A DNA stretch of 64,000 nucleotides from Isoetes taiwanensis (lineage: Eukaryota; Streptophyta; Lycopodiopsida; Isoetales; Isoetaceae). Shown piece after piece: positions 22,488-34,606 of the stretch. Below the pieces are notes generated by a model that did no database searches, had not been told where the DNA came from, and saw nothing but the letters and a program-made list of their open reading frames with translations. Both the position numbers and the translations under genes were made by a program. Numbering within the stretch: the first letter of the stretch is position 1; every line of letters starts with the position of its first letter. Location: NCBI GenBank assembly GCA_021234155.1, contig JAJEKV010000067.1:1589659-1653658 (forward strand), read 5' to 3'.

Positions 22488-22660
22488 GGAAGTCCAGGAC
22501 CTTCAAGAGGTGTTTTCTGAAACCAATCAGGGCGAACTTGCAGCATTTGCATCCTATGCACTTATGACTAGGTTATTTGGTAGGCTATTCCTGGAGCTGG
22601 AAGCGTGATTGATTCTAAACCAAACCTTTAAGATTCATATTTTCTCCTCTGCTCAAGAAC
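22488..22660 (+). pseudogene. Exon-like fragment, unidentified
   Basis: Following GAGCAG, a frame encodes EVQDLQEVFSETNQGELAAF, ASYALMTR and then a GTTATTT donor-like sequence. A little further on is IPGAGSVIDSKPN. Composition suggests real protein but I cannot assign it. 22660-25210 holds no recognisable gene, apart from a short GATAA microsatellite near 24800. Confidence 0.25.
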
Positions 22661-25039
22661 AAGGCCGATCTACATCTCTTTGATTATTTTAATGGTTCTT
22701 TCAGCCACTCCATGTTCTTAAGTGCAGATAAGGAGATTAAAAAATCATAGTAGATCTGGCAATCTTTCTATTGTAACAGCCAACAACAAGGCAGATCTTT
22801 TGCGGTATTGTTTTGGCATCTTTTAAATGCTTAGGCATGTTGTGTTATTCGTTCTACATTAGTTGGACTCAGCTTTATAGGGTGGTTGGTTTGCTCATCA
22901 TGTTTGCGGGCTTTCAAAGCTTTAGATATCTAAATATTCTAATTAGAGATCCAAAATGTTTTAGTGCTAGACTCCGCAGTGAAAGACTCAATGGATGCAA
23001 AAAGGATCCAGTTTTTTGTTCGACGGATCAACTAAAGATTTTTCAAGGCTTTAAAACTTTAATATTGTGATAGTTGGAGGAAGCCCAGGGTTTGTAAACC
23101 TGTGAAGGTAGAATCATTTTCGTAGATGAAAATGTATTGGTGCAATAGTTGTGCAATCATCCGTATAGCCTTAGTTGGATTTATACTATTTTGAACCCTT
23201 GATGTAGCAGTATTAAAATGAAGCTGTGTCAAGTTTTCATGGAGACTGGATTTGCCTTTAAACGCTGGATGTAGCGGTATGGGAATGGATTTCCAGTTTG
23301 TGAACCTTTTCTGATTTCTAGTTCTTCATTGCAGATTTATGGACCCTGTGGGAGTCTGTTTTCAACGTTTAAGTGGATGTCGCTGATATTGCAAGTTTAT
23401 TGTGCTTACTGCTTCGCATAATGCAAAGCTCCAAGAGCTATTGAATCTAGATCTCAACCAACAGATAATGTCTCTTTTTCTCAAGTTTGTTGGCCTTAGT
23501 GAAGATGGACATGGAAGGTAAGTTGAATTGTTATAGTTAATTTGTGGGCAATGATATAGGTAATAGTTGACTTTTCGGTTCAATGCAGCTGCGATAATGC
23601 CAAGAATGGGGGTAAAAGGTGGAGAAACGTTTTGACGGAGTGGCTTGCTACAAAGTATTTGCTACCTATTTCCCCAGTTATCAAAGACCTTTTATCAAAT
23701 ATGTAAAAATTCTTTTCTCCTATAAATATGAATTTTGTTCTAACGGGGCAGTTTGCAGCACGCAGAAATTTGATAATTTTGAAGATACAGAAGATAGAAG
23801 TCTCTTAACTGTCTGGAAGCTGGCTGCGCTAGTTATATTGTATTTCTTATGCATTGTTAGCAGTAAAGCACTCATCGGAATCTCTATTCCTGTTTTTCTA
23901 TCAGGAAATATATTCAGCCAGCCTATAAGAAACTACTACCATATAAAAAGGTCAAGCACATTGTGGAGAGGTTATTTTGCTATTTAATAAGAGTTGTAGT
24001 CGTTGCGACTTTGCATTATACTGAAAAAATCCGCACTTCTGATTCTGCAGTCAAACAAAGTGAACGCTTATCTAATCTTACAGCCTTTCAAAATTCGTTT
24101 ACTGAAGGTGCAATTATGAGTCAATAAGGCAGATATGTGTGAAAGGATATAATTGAGAATGATGTTACTGAACCTTTTATTAATTTCTTACACTGCAATT
24201 ATGTAGAAATGTTGGTCACACAAGAGGAAGTTAGGCTTTTGGCAATGAGCAGCAATTCAGACTTGGCCCTCCTCTTGTGTAAGGTGCAAGTTCTTGTCAG
24301 GGACATTCTATACATCTTATTTGTAAAAAATGCATCCCAGCCCGTCATCTCTGCCGCTACGAACTTTGTTGAAAACATTGTCAAATGACAAAATGTTTAA
24401 AGCCATGTATTGTTTATTACTGCTCCAAGATCTTAAGTTTAAAAATTTTTCATGTTACCCAAAAATCTTATGCGCATGATATGCTAGAAATTTAATGCAA
24501 GCAAAAAATGATTGCGTAAAAGCTTAAATCATCACAACCCCTGAACCAATGCCGTAAATTATATGCGCTCTCTTTAATGTTCCACATTATATTTTTTATT
24601 TCTCCTACCCATTTCATGCCCCAATTGCTAATGCCCAACCCTAAACCTCCACACTATGGGATCCTCATCGGTTGGCGGCGCCGCCTCGAAGCCCTACAGG
24701 GCGTAATGGTCCTGGTCCCGTGAATTACATAGTACATAAAACATTTATATGTTTCGTGCCAATCGTTCCGCAACGAAAACACGTTTTTGTTGTGAAAAAA
24801 GATAAGATAAGATAAGATGAATTTTTACGTCCACGGGAACCCAACGGGTTATGGGACGACACATGCAAGGGCAACAGCCCATCTAAAACCTGGGGACTAG
24901 GCCCCATCACCAAACACAATAACCAAATATTAAAAGGCTACCAAGGATAAGATAAGATAATGCTAATGCTAGTGGTAAATTTATGCTTCTAAAATTATCT
25001 AGACGTAGCCAGTCCAAGGATTGGAAGGCCATTGATCTA

Positions 25040-25165
25040 GAATAATTGCTGCGCCTCCCCTGTACACTGCCCATTTCTTTTGCAGGCGGGCTGCCCTCAC
25101 CTTGCAGAGCTCCTCCTTACGATTACACAATTGAAGAGGGGAGAGGTCCTCCTGTACTGAGAAAC
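25040..25165. repeat. Dispersed repeat shared with 49010-49130
   Basis: CCCATTTCTTTTGCA, GGGCTGCC, ACCTTGCA, AGCTC-TCCTTA, ACAATTGAAGAGG and GAGAGGTCCTC occur in the same order and strand in both places. The family is unknown; it could be part of an LTR or another transposon end. Confidence 0.6.
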
Positions 25166-25473
25166 AAAAACAAATCCAAGGTTATGTAGAATAAAAAAAC
25201 AGTGACAAATGCAAATGTTTGTAGATAATGTTGGAATCTTTATGGAATTTGAAAGAATGAGAATTATAAGGGGATCTTAATATTTCCTTAAAGTCTCTAA
25301 GGTTCTATGAAGATTCTTCTAGATCCTTTAGGATTTCTTAATCCGCTTAGATCTTCAATCATTGTATGAGGATTCCACTAAATTCAACTCTTTCATTGTA
25401 TTCCAATTCCAATACGTTTAAGCCTACATTTTATTTCCACGTCTTCATAAACCATAGCTCATTAACCCATTTA

Positions 25474-25740
25474 TAGTACAAAAACTTGTATATATACAAT
25501 TATATAAGTGTACCAAATGTATCTAGAGATTTTGGTGTCGCCGCCTGGACCGTCCAGATCTGAGATCTGATGGCCCTGGTGGAGCCACCTCAATCCACCC
25601 CAAGTGTACCAAATGTACATAAAGATTTTTGTGCCTGACCCGAGGTTAATCTAGGCCCTTGAAATTGGGGCATTTCATCTAGACCGTCCATCTCAGATCT
25701 GGACGGCCCACGACAAAAGCCCCAATTCGATCCCTGAGCA
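25474..25740 (+). repeat. MULE-like terminal repeat, copy c, directly upstream of the SBP fragment
   Basis: Starts ACTTGTATATATACAATTAT and shares AAATTGGGGCATTTCATCTA, GACCGTCCATCTCAGATCTG and AAAGCCCCAATTCGAT with copies a and b. It is more diverged in its first 150 bp. The SBP-box fragment begins about 80 bp after it, the arrangement expected if captured host DNA lies just inside a transposon terminus. Confidence 0.5.
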
Positions 25741-25816
25741 ATTTGTCTTCTTCAAGCCCTACACCGAAAATTCTGGAAGAATCGTTCTTCCTGCTGCTTG
25801 TGTTCGGCGCAGAGCA

Positions 25817-26079
25817 ATGGCCGAGCTGCAGAAGAACTGGCGCCTGATGGCGGATCCGCTCATTTTTCATGGATCTGCACAGCTCTCAAGCATGCTGAGC
25901 GTGATTTGGGTGCATCTGCCTTCTATCCTCGTGGCAATGTGCCAGGCAGAAGGATGCAAGGATGATATTAGCATGCCTATACACTACCACCGGAGACATA
26001 AGGTCTGCGGAATGTATTCCAAATCTTCCATCGTAGTTGCCAACGGCCTTACCCAGAGATTTTATCAGCAATGTAGCAG
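25817..26079 (+). pseudogene. SBP-box (SPL) transcription factor exon fragment, Zn ligand lost
   Basis: From ATG 25817 the frame reaches the SBP DNA-binding domain at 25940: CQAEGC, then IHYHRRHKVCGMYSK and TQRFYQQCSR. SBP-box factors are plant-specific regulators of phase change and development. The exon ends AG|GTATTT inside the Arg codon after QQCS, exactly where SBP genes have their conserved phase-2 intron. The family has RFCQQCSRFH; here the first Cys of that block is Tyr, removing a zinc ligand. The downstream sequence does not encode the second half of the domain; instead a different gene's exon follows. The N-terminal 40 residues are not typical. Confidence 0.75.
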
Positions 26080-26140
26080 GTATTTATCAGCCATTCTTCC
26101 TCTTTTTTGTCTGATCTGATGTAATCTCAATATGTTGCAG

Positions 26141-26460
26141 GCAATGATTATTATTGCCTGGCATGGAGATGGTTCACCAACTGCAGTTTTTAATTCAGAT
26201 GTTTTTAAGAAAGTGCTCAGTATTTTCATCACAGTTGCTGGTCTTCGATTTCTGCAAGCTATAGAAAGAATAGCTATGTCTTGTGTTGAATGCTTTGTTG
26301 TTGGCCGAGTTATAACTGGGGCCTCTTTTGTGCTCTGTTTTTAGGGGCGCTGGATATTGTAATGAGTGTGCAAGCATACCACAGTCTTAGATTATCAGGA
26401 TTTCTATGGCTTTTTATAAAGCTAGTTGCTTCAGTTATTTGGATTCAGTACTTTGCAGCT
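26141..26460 (+). pseudogene. Callose synthase (glucan synthase-like) fragment, two exons
   Basis: After TATGTTGCAG, exon 26141-26258 reads AMIIIAWHGDGSPTAVFNSD and VFKKVLSIFITVAGLRFLQA. After TTTTTAG, exon 26345 to about 26460 reads ALDIVMSVQAYHSLRLSGFL and a hydrophobic stretch IKLVASVIWIQYF. This matches the N-terminal cytoplasmic-to-membrane part of plant callose synthases (FQAMIIVAWN, DVFKKVLSIFIT, LDIVLSWKA). These enzymes make beta-1,3-glucan at the plasma membrane. The donor after FLQA is CAAGCT, not a GT, so the fragment is decayed or mis-sequenced. It follows the SBP exon directly, making a chimera of two unrelated genes. Confidence 0.65.
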
Positions 26461-26493
26461 GGATGAAGGCATTTTCCAAAGCTGCGATAGCAG

Positions 26494-26597
26494 GGGGAGC
26501 TCATATGTGAATCTTTTAGACGGAATCCATATATTTGAGGTGGCCGTGAATAGCTCCACCGGGTTGAGAGCTCTTACTTCATATAGCTGGATCGTCG
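26494..26597 (+). pseudogene. Exon fragment, Ig-like/'DGxHxFEV' type
   Basis: Frame reads SSYVNLLDGIHIFEVAVNSS, TGLRALTSYSWIV and ends G|GTAAAC. It loosely resembles the DGNHTFEV...SYNWTVD segment of plant secreted or membrane proteins of unknown function. I base this on memory of the motif only. Bounded by AG and GT splice dinucleotides. Confidence 0.35.
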
Positions 26598-27038
26598 GTA
26601 AACAATTTAGCCCATTACCTGCATGTATCTTTCTAGCTGGTTCTTTCTTTCCTTTTTAAATAACGAAATACTTAGCTGTTTTTCTCTTTACACCAATGCA
26701 CAATGCAAACAACTTATCCATGTGCTTTGCCCGTGGTTGTGAAAGCAAAATCGGTACTCTTCTTCTTTTCGGTTTTCTGGCAATGTGATCAAATTTTTAT
26801 TCTTACCAACATCGTTTGCAAATATTGTCACAATTTCTGTTGGACTTAATAAACATATTTTTTATTTAGTCATGAAATTCTAATTTCATAGAATGGATCT
26901 CAAGTATTGTTATAGCCATTCTGTTTGAACCAATTGTTGCATTAGTTAAAGCTGGAGTTCATGGTCTTGGTATACTTGCAACACTAGTGATTGTATACTT
27001 GATATTCAAGATGGTAAACTTGTGCTTCCATTTTGCAG

Positions 27039-27615
27039 GGTCAAATTCCCATTATAATGGCAGTAAGGCATGATGCGGTAGGGGTGCGTTTGGCAGCCTG
27101 CGCCTGCATAAAGAGCATCTCTAGGTCAGTGAAGGTAAGCTGAAGCAGCTTTTAACATGACTAAACATGTTGTATTTAAATTATTGAAGCTAGTTTTTCT
27201 ACTTGAGGATGCAGAATCTGCGTACAAGCTTGACTGATGAACGTTTGGTATGGCCGTTGTTTAAATTGCTAGACGACTTTTCTTGTGCCGTTCAAGTAAG
27301 TGTGATTTTACATGTTCGTTGTTATTTTCTTTTACCGGTCTAGGGAGGTTTTCTGACATGTCTTCTGTTATACTTGCAGGCTGCAGCTTTAAGTGCTATT
27401 AGCATAAGTGGTGCTAGACTTCACACCACATAAAGCTGTATTTTTCCAGTGTGGTGGAGTGAGTCAACTTATACAACTTGCTCAGTCAATGGATCCCATG
27501 CTTAGGTTAAATGCTGTGTGGGCTCTAAGAAATCTCCTTTACCTGGCGGACATGTCTGTAAAGGAAAAAGTGATGAAGGAAGTTGGCATAGCAGCATTGA
27601 TTGACTTGGTTTGTG
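27039..27615 (+). pseudogene. ARMC8/GID5-like armadillo-repeat fragment, three exons
   Basis: Three consecutive exons with good splice sites: 27039-27134 (VGVRLAACACIKSISRSVK), 27215-27295 (NLRTSLTDERLVWPLFKLLD) and 27380-27615 (VVLDFTPHKAVFFQCGGVSQ, LRLNAVWALRNLLYLADMSV). The order and motifs fit ARMC8, the armadillo scaffold of the GID/CTLH E3 ubiquitin ligase. Exon 3 needs a 1-nt shift after SAISI to stay in frame. Possible decayed further exons lie at 27660-27960 but are not readable. As a fragment it lacks most armadillo repeats. Confidence 0.65.
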
Positions 27616-27699
27616 GTAATTATTGTTTTTCTTTCCACGTTTCCTGCTTCGGTCATGTGTAAGGAGGAGATGCTAGTTATTCAAGAGGCACCCCCATCG

Positions 27700-30600
27700 A
27701 CAGGCTCTTCGTAAAGCTCTAATGGCATGGAGTGCAGGTTAGATTTCTTTGTGCTTCGCTTTGTTCCCACAGTAAATAATCATTTGCATATGCTATTTTC
27801 TACATCAGCTAAAGATTGGAACATTTGTTGTAGGATGTGAAGATCCGTAGAACTAAAGATTATTTTGTTTTTTGTAGCGGGCACACCATTGGCAAAAAAT
27901 ATAATATCTTCGCTTGTGCAAACTTGTGAAGACGTTTGCTCAGAGCAGACTAAAGGAAGTCTTTGATTGGTTGCATTCCTACTTGCATTGATCAGGCAAG
28001 AATCAGCTTTGCTGAGTAAATTCATGTAGATTCGTTCCTTGCTTTAATCGCATTGACATCTGTATAACGGAACTGCTAGACTAGGCCGCCATGGCAAAGC
28101 TTTCAGTGTTGCAGATTTCCATCCATAGATTGCCATTTAGGCATTATTGGAAACCTGATTCTTTTATGCTTCTTTCTATTTTGCAATGATTCCTTCGGGA
28201 AGAGCTTGAGAAACTTGAGGTGAAAGTACTTTTGCGGACATCATAAACAAAAAGGTTAGCATTGCTTATGTTTGTTGTGTCATGTCAGTTCACATTCCTC
28301 CATTTGCCAACTTATTCGGTTTATTTCATCTCTATGTCACAATGCATGATTCTGAGCTCTTCTGCAGTCTGCGTTGCTTCATTCTAACCATCGTTCCTTT
28401 GGTTTCTTTTTGAAGTTGCAGCACGCCTTAGAAGTAGAAGGTGATAGTAATACATTCTAAACCTTAAATGTGTGGCTTCCGCATGAAGATTATGCCTGAG
28501 TTGGCAGCCTTAGGTAAGAGTAAAGAGGGAGATAGAAAGATGCAAGCACTTGACAGTCTATTTGTACCAGTATGCAGCTACCACAATGATCAGTGCCAAC
28601 TATACAATCAAGGAGGTTTTTGTCCAACTCTATCTTTCCTGTTTGAGTTATTTTTCTGAAATTTCGGCCTGCAGCCACCTCTTTCATGAAGTAAAACTAG
28701 CACGATTGATTACCTCAGCCATGTCATATGACAGAGAAAATGAGAATGCTATAGTAATTCTGATAATTGCTCCCAACCTTTTTTATTATAGCCTCAATTA
28801 AGATGTCTTTAATGGCCCTATGAACTGACTTATTCCGTAGTAAATTCAAGCTGTTATACACTATTACTCCCAAATGGGCAAGAAGATATAGTGCAAGCAG
28901 GCATATCCAAAACATGTGAAGTACGTGGTTGATGTTTCTGTGATATTTATAGGGACCTCTTATATCTTGGGTTGTCCATGTTCTGCAAACTGTATGCTCT
29001 TGGATGTATGCTCTTAGATGGAGTTTTTAATTTCTGATTACGGCATTTCCTGGAAACTGACAAGTAAGATTAGTGAAGGCAAGGGATTTTAAAAGGGTTG
29101 TCTTCATTGTAGAGCATATGATGTTGTTCTAGTCTTAAATTCATTTCCATTATACATTCAGATAGAAATTAGTCTTGAAATTTTTGCATTTCTTAGAGAT
29201 GGTAGGATTTGGTATTTACATGTTGAATAAATCTGAATGTTTATTTGTTAAAAGCTTTTGGTGTGAGTTTTGCAGCTAATTGTCTTATGTGTGCAACGGT
29301 AAAGCATAGACGTGCTAGGCATTGCCAACATAGATGCGCTAAAAGTAACGGGCCAATATATGCTAGCTTCAATCTTTTACTATTTCTGCACATAATTTGA
29401 GGCGCACATTGTGTTTTGGACGGTGAAACAACGGTCCTTTCTTGGCCATTCAGAAACTTTTGAGAATGGTGGATCTTCGGTGCTGCATTTTCAAGCTTTT
29501 TGAAGCTATTCTAGTTATAAGGTAGGAAACAATGTAAAAGAGATGTGCGTATCTTTTATGAATTGACAGTTGAAGACATTGTTTGATGGAATACTAGTGC
29601 AAGGGTACGAGCAGCACAATCAACGCTTATGTTCTATTGATGATACCCAAGACTTAGGCATCTGTAAGTTACGTTCCTAAGTATCTTGAAGCCATCTGAT
29701 TGTATGGTTGTTTTGAGATGCCAAAGCCAGGTCAAAGTCAATGCAGCATATTTCAAGAACTTTGGTTACACAAATGGTGCTGTCAATCTCTTTTTGGGAC
29801 TTTTTACTACAATCACGATGAGGACCACTGCAAAGTTGCAAAATATTTGCCAATTTGTTCATTTATTTATTGCTTGGTTATATCTAATGTGAGAATTCGT
29901 TATCTCGATGTTTATTTCTATGCCACTCTAATGCATGCAGATGTACTACTTTGTGTTTATTATTTGAATGACAGTTGAAAGTCTTTGCGACATTTTCCTT
30001 GTTGAACTTGCCATGTGTTTATACGGGTGGGAGCAGATTGTGAAGTCATCATATGGAATCATTCAATGGCCATGTTCTAAGAACACTTTATATCAGATGA
30101 AAAGTAACCTGTCCTTTCCTCAAATCTAGTGTTGGATAAGTGCATGCCACACAACCCAAGGATGGATTTTAATATAGCAAAGATACAATGTCCGTTTTTC
30201 CAAAGGCACTCTTGCACAGTGCAGACCCAATGCAATGGATTGGTTTCACTTTACGAGATGGGTTACAAATTACCTCAGGAACAAGGTTGACAATGGATAA
30301 ATGTTGCCTTGAATGGCATTTTCAAATGCACTCTTAGGCACAATAACTTTTATGTATTTAGAGTCAATGATACAATCTCTATCAATTAAATTCATTTTTC
30401 TATGCGTCAATCTGGACTTACAATTCTATGTTTGAACTTATGAGTTGACGAACAAACTTGATGTTCTATATCTTGGATACATCACAATTTCCTTATCTTA
30501 AATACATCACAATTGAGATTTAAAATTTGCCACAAAAATGCAACTAAATCTAAATAAACTCTATGGGGATAGCTACTAATTCACGTTCACGAATGCATTT

Positions 30601-31280
30601 ATGGTGTCGATTGTAGGAATCACTAAATTTGACTGATCTAAAGAACTTCATGGGAAGATGGTTGGCGAGAAAACTCCGCATGTTTAACTTGGCTTATAAG
30701 TTTTGCTAGACAAGTTTTTGTGTACGTCGACCACACGGATTTTCTCATAGGTAGCTAGTGTGTGTAGATAAATTTTTGCAAAGCGGGAAGGACGTGCACA
30801 ACAATCAAATAGTAAATCAACTTTATGATCTTGCTATCATTTTCTCCAAATCTTCAAAGCATCTAAGGTTGTTTGCAATGCAGAACTTGCAATTTTAATA
30901 GTCTACGGAGGACATGGTAAAAGAAGTTATTTGCCACAATGCTCGTCAAGTCGTGATGAATTCCATTATCTGATCTTTTTATCTGCAATCAGTAAAAGTT
31001 AAGGTAAAATTATAAGAGTTATTGCCTTTACAAAACCAAATTACCAATTTCAAAATGGAATATGTATCAAAGATGGTCCCACTCAACAGTGTCTCAAATG
31101 ATGATGTGGAGTCCAAGAGATTTACCAATTGCAGCATTTGTGAAGTTTTCAAAAAGAGGCATTGAATAATTTTTATTCTTTGGATGAAGAAATTTTAATA
31201 CATAGTAGTGAACTTCTAACTGTTGGAAGTCCTAGTAAACAATGGTGAGCTTCATTGAATAGCTATAAGGCAAGGGATTT
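27700..31280. other. Gene-poor decayed DNA
   Basis: No convincing gene in this stretch. There are a few exon-like pieces with AG/GT borders (for example around 28470-28560, MKIMPELAALGKSKEGDRKM) which could continue the fragment series, but nothing can be assigned. AT-rich, with many stops in all frames. Confidence 0.5.
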
Positions 31281-31284
31281 ATCT

Positions 31285-31690
31285 TAAAACTTCATGACTT
31301 TGGGCTAGATGCATACTACCATTTGTGTGATAGAACAATTGAGAAGGTAAAATCTCAAACAAGATGTGCATTAAACAAACAAAATTTTGGGATTGACCTA
31401 TGACTATTTGTTAGGAGAAAGACTACAAAGTTATATGTAGGAAACATTGAATTGGACTTATCTGAATGGAACTCCATGAGAAAATGTTTGTGAAAAAAAC
31501 AATTTCTAAATGAGTTTTTTTTACTATAGATTTGAGTTTGGGTTATTCATTTAACTCGACTTTTTTAATTTCATTCAAATCGAAAGCTTAAAATTTCATG
31601 ACTTTGGACTACATGCATACTCGGATTTGTGTGACAAGATAATTGAGAAGGTAAAATCTCAAACAAGATGTGCATTAAACACACTATACC
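31285..31690. repeat. Dispersed repeat, two copies here and one at 38.58 kb
   Basis: TTCATGACTTTGG, ATGCATACT, TTTGTGTGA, AATTGAGAAGGTAAAATCTC and AAACAAGATGTGCATTAAAC occur at about 31290-31385 and 31590-31690. A more diverged copy is at about 38590-38670. The surrounding 30.9-31.8 and 38.3-38.8 kb also show weak similarity, suggesting two relics of one transposon family. Confidence 0.6.
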
Positions 31691-32877
31691 TCATCTTGTG
31701 ATGACAATAATTTAGTGGGTTATGATACTTGAATTCGACTTGAATAAACTAAATTTTGTTATTTACCTATGCTTCTTCTAACTTAATTATTAACACTCAA
31801 CTTTAGACCTTCTGAAGCTTGGTAAAAATATTTGGCTATTAAATCTTGCAAGGCCATTAGCCCAAGTATAGTCTAATATTATGCCCGCCATTTACTGACC
31901 ATATGTACAAACGTGTAAACATTTGTAACATCTTCACAATCCATTACATTTACAAACTTCGACAAAGCCAAAGTCTAATAAATAGATAAACGACCGTTGT
32001 CTTAATGCAATAATATTTTAAACTCTACACACTCTGTTCTATTTAGAGCTAGATTCCAGTTGAGGAGTTAAAAAGCTGCCATTTAACTACCATTATAAAT
32101 GTTTCCAATTCATACAGCTGTCCTCTCACATTATGAAACTTTCCTAATAAACTCTTGGTTAAAGGATGCTCTCCCGTCCTTTAGAACACGAATAATTGGT
32201 CTTATAGACCTTCTGCCGCACATTGGATCTTTGGAAGCGATGCATTATTATCAGTTCGTACTTGAATTTTAACTTCCTGCCCGATTTTTATTGCCGTAGT
32301 GTAACCTTGGGATGCTTGATATGAAAAAAGAAGGATGCAAGTTAAAGTTTCCTCGACAACAATCTTTTGCTCTAACAATTCAAACTATCTATGCATTGTA
32401 TTCCATTTTGTGGGTACATACACGTTATGTATGCTATTTTAGTATCCTACTTTTTCTAAGGGCATTCAACAAACATCCTTGCGTAAAGAAGATTGTTCTC
32501 AGCAAGATTGACTTGGGAGTTTGATCCAAGTTGGCTATGGTTATTGACCAAGAATTTGACCATTTGCATGTTCCATATATGTTGATTGGTTGGAACTAAG
32601 TATCCATAGAGGTACATACCCACAGTTCTCAAGGTCTGTAAATACATGGGTTTTAGGTTAAAGTGTTTAAGATTTATGGTCAGAGTAACTATTGACTACC
32701 ACGGGTTTAGGATTTTAGGGGTTCCTCTCAGGTTTAGTGTTTGGAGTTTATGCTACTTAGGTTTCACATGGTATAATCTCTCATTTAAAGAAATAGGAAC
32801 ATGTTGATAAAGTCTTTGCAACCTGTTGACTTTGCAAAATCCCTCTAGTACAACCTCTTATAGTGCAACCCCTCATA

Positions 32878-33085
32878 GTACAAAGACTTGTATATCTACT
32901 CTATATATGTTCTTATGTTTGTCGCTACTTTATCCGACCGGCCCGCTCGAGATCCCATCTACTAATGGCTTTAGGCAGTACAAAAGGGCATATCTACTTC
33001 TATATAACTATGTTCGCATGTTTGTCCGGCGCTTATCCCAGGCGATGGATTCGAGATCAGAAGAGCTCGCGTGGCTTTAGGATAT
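32878..33085. repeat. 100-bp diverged tandem repeat
   Basis: Units start GTACAAA at 32878 and 32978 and share TATCTAC, TATATA, ATGTTTGTC, CGAGATC and GGCTTTAGG. The first begins AGTACAAAGACTTGTATAT, like the terminal motif at 25.47 and 38.80 kb. Confidence 0.5.
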
Positions 33086-33324
33086 CCCTCGGCCGGAATG
33101 GCGTTTATATATAGTCGTATGAAGAGGCGAATACTAGGTCGGGTTTGATCACGATGCGTGATGCGAGATCCTCGATTATTGTACATGACTTTGGGAATTA
33201 TATGTAATAGATCAATGGCTCATGTTAACGTGAATCTCGACCACCTTGTCAGTCAGATCCTCGACCCAGGGTGAATGCTCATCCACTTAGGAAGAAGGCT
33301 TTAGAATTTTTACACATGTTTGTG

Positions 33325-33390
33325 GCGGGGGATTGAACCACGGCGTTGACCCCCAACCTCCCGTTCTAACCAGATGGCGTTGAATTTCAT
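33325..33390 (-). repeat. Possible tRNA-related SINE head
   Basis: On - the sequence has TGGTTAGAACGGGAGG (A-box-like) followed about 30 bp later by GTGGTTCAATCCCC (B-box-like), the spacing of a Pol III internal promoter. It is not a tRNA: no complete cloverleaf or anticodon arm is evident. The 3' part of such a SINE would run toward 33180; no poly(A) or TSD was found. Confidence 0.35.
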
Positions 33391-33469
33391 GGACGAATTT
33401 ATGTTCCAGAATATATCGGCAAGGAGTAATGTTCCCATTAAAATAAAATGATCATAATATTACAGCTCA

Positions 33470-34080
33470 GAAAGGTTCTAGAATGTTGGAGAGCCTCAAA
33501 AGTTTAAAGTCTTCTAGAGAAGTTCTAGAACATAAAGAGAAATTATCTAGGGGGATCTAAAAAAAGTGCTGAAAGTTCCAATTGTTCTAATAAGTTTTAG
33601 AATGTTCTAGAATGTAGAAAGGGGAATCACGAGGAATGTAAGAAATAGAAATACTTCCAGAGAGTTCTAAAGATATTGAGAAAGTCTTAGAATAATTTCG
33701 AGAGAGAAAGTGCTTAAAATGAACACAAAAAGTTATAGGAGATATGTAAAAAGGAATCCGAGGAAGAATTTAATAGGGCAGAGAATCTTATAAAATGTAA
33801 ATGGGAGCCCACAGGAAGCCACAAGCCTAAAGAGATATCCAGAATGGGGATAAAAGGAATGCTTCACTTGAAATCTAAAGGGAATCTGAAAGTGTTAGGT
33901 GATCATAGAGAGTATCTAAGGGAATCTTTATAAGTCTCTTTGAATCTGTATGATATGTAAAGAACTGAGGCTGATATCATAAAATCTAACGAACCCTCTA
34001 AGAGACAGCAGAATCTTAGAGAATCTATCAAGAAGATTCTTTATAAGAACTACTGGCGTAGACATCTTTAGAAACTTCGA
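33470..34080. repeat. Diverged GAATCT/AGATTC-rich low-complexity stretch
   Basis: Dense in TTCTAGAA, GAATCT and AAGGGAATC motifs with no long open frame. Similar texture precedes the terminal motif at 25220-25420 and follows it at 38870-39080, so it may be subterminal sequence of the same element family. Confidence 0.4.
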
Positions 34081-34109
34081 GCATTGCGTGGGAATGAATT
34101 AAATTTAAC

Positions 34110-34250
34110 TTGTATATATACAATTATATTTGTGTGTAGATGTGTGTAGACATTTTGATCTGGCCGTCCATCTTTCGGTCACGGGCGGCTCGTTAACTTA
34201 CAGGCAGCCACTTCAATGACCCCTTTATTTGGGGCTTTGATCTGGAGGCC
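34110..34250 (+). repeat. MULE-like terminal inverted repeat, left end (copy d)
   Basis: TATATATACAATTATATTTG, TGTAGAT, GGCCGTCCATC and CCCCTTTATTTGGGGCTTTG match, in order and inverted, the sequence at 45700-45840. The pair delimits about 11.7 kb. Confidence 0.55.
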
Positions 34251-34606
34251 CCTAGAATATGCTAGATCAATGGCGAATTTAATACGTAATATTAAAATGT
34301 AATAATTAATGCCATTTATGTTGTGGTTAATGAGGTGGCATCCTATTGTGCGTGAGAATAGAGAGACAAAAATTGAGGCGACCATATAGTTGCATTTCTA
34401 GAAAGTTCGATCCAAGTCCTTGGGTTGGTCTCTAATCCGATTGTAATGCTACTGGTATCTCTCTATGATCGCCCTGTGCTCCTATTCCTCGACTGCCATA
34501 GCCACATGGTTTTTTCTTCAAACTTGTTCTAGTTGTGAAGAACAAATCAAGCCCAATCGTGAGCATATGATCAACCCAAATTGCCATTCCATATAATTTT
34601 TCATCA

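Noticed and set aside
24700-24960. CRISPR-like or satellite array from repeated GATAA units
   Set aside because: Simple microsatellite of a few GATAA units in eukaryotic DNA; no spacers.
33325-33390. A tRNA gene on the minus strand
   Set aside because: A-box and B-box-like sequences are present, but no complete acceptor stem, D-arm or anticodon arm can be drawn; listed instead as a possible SINE.
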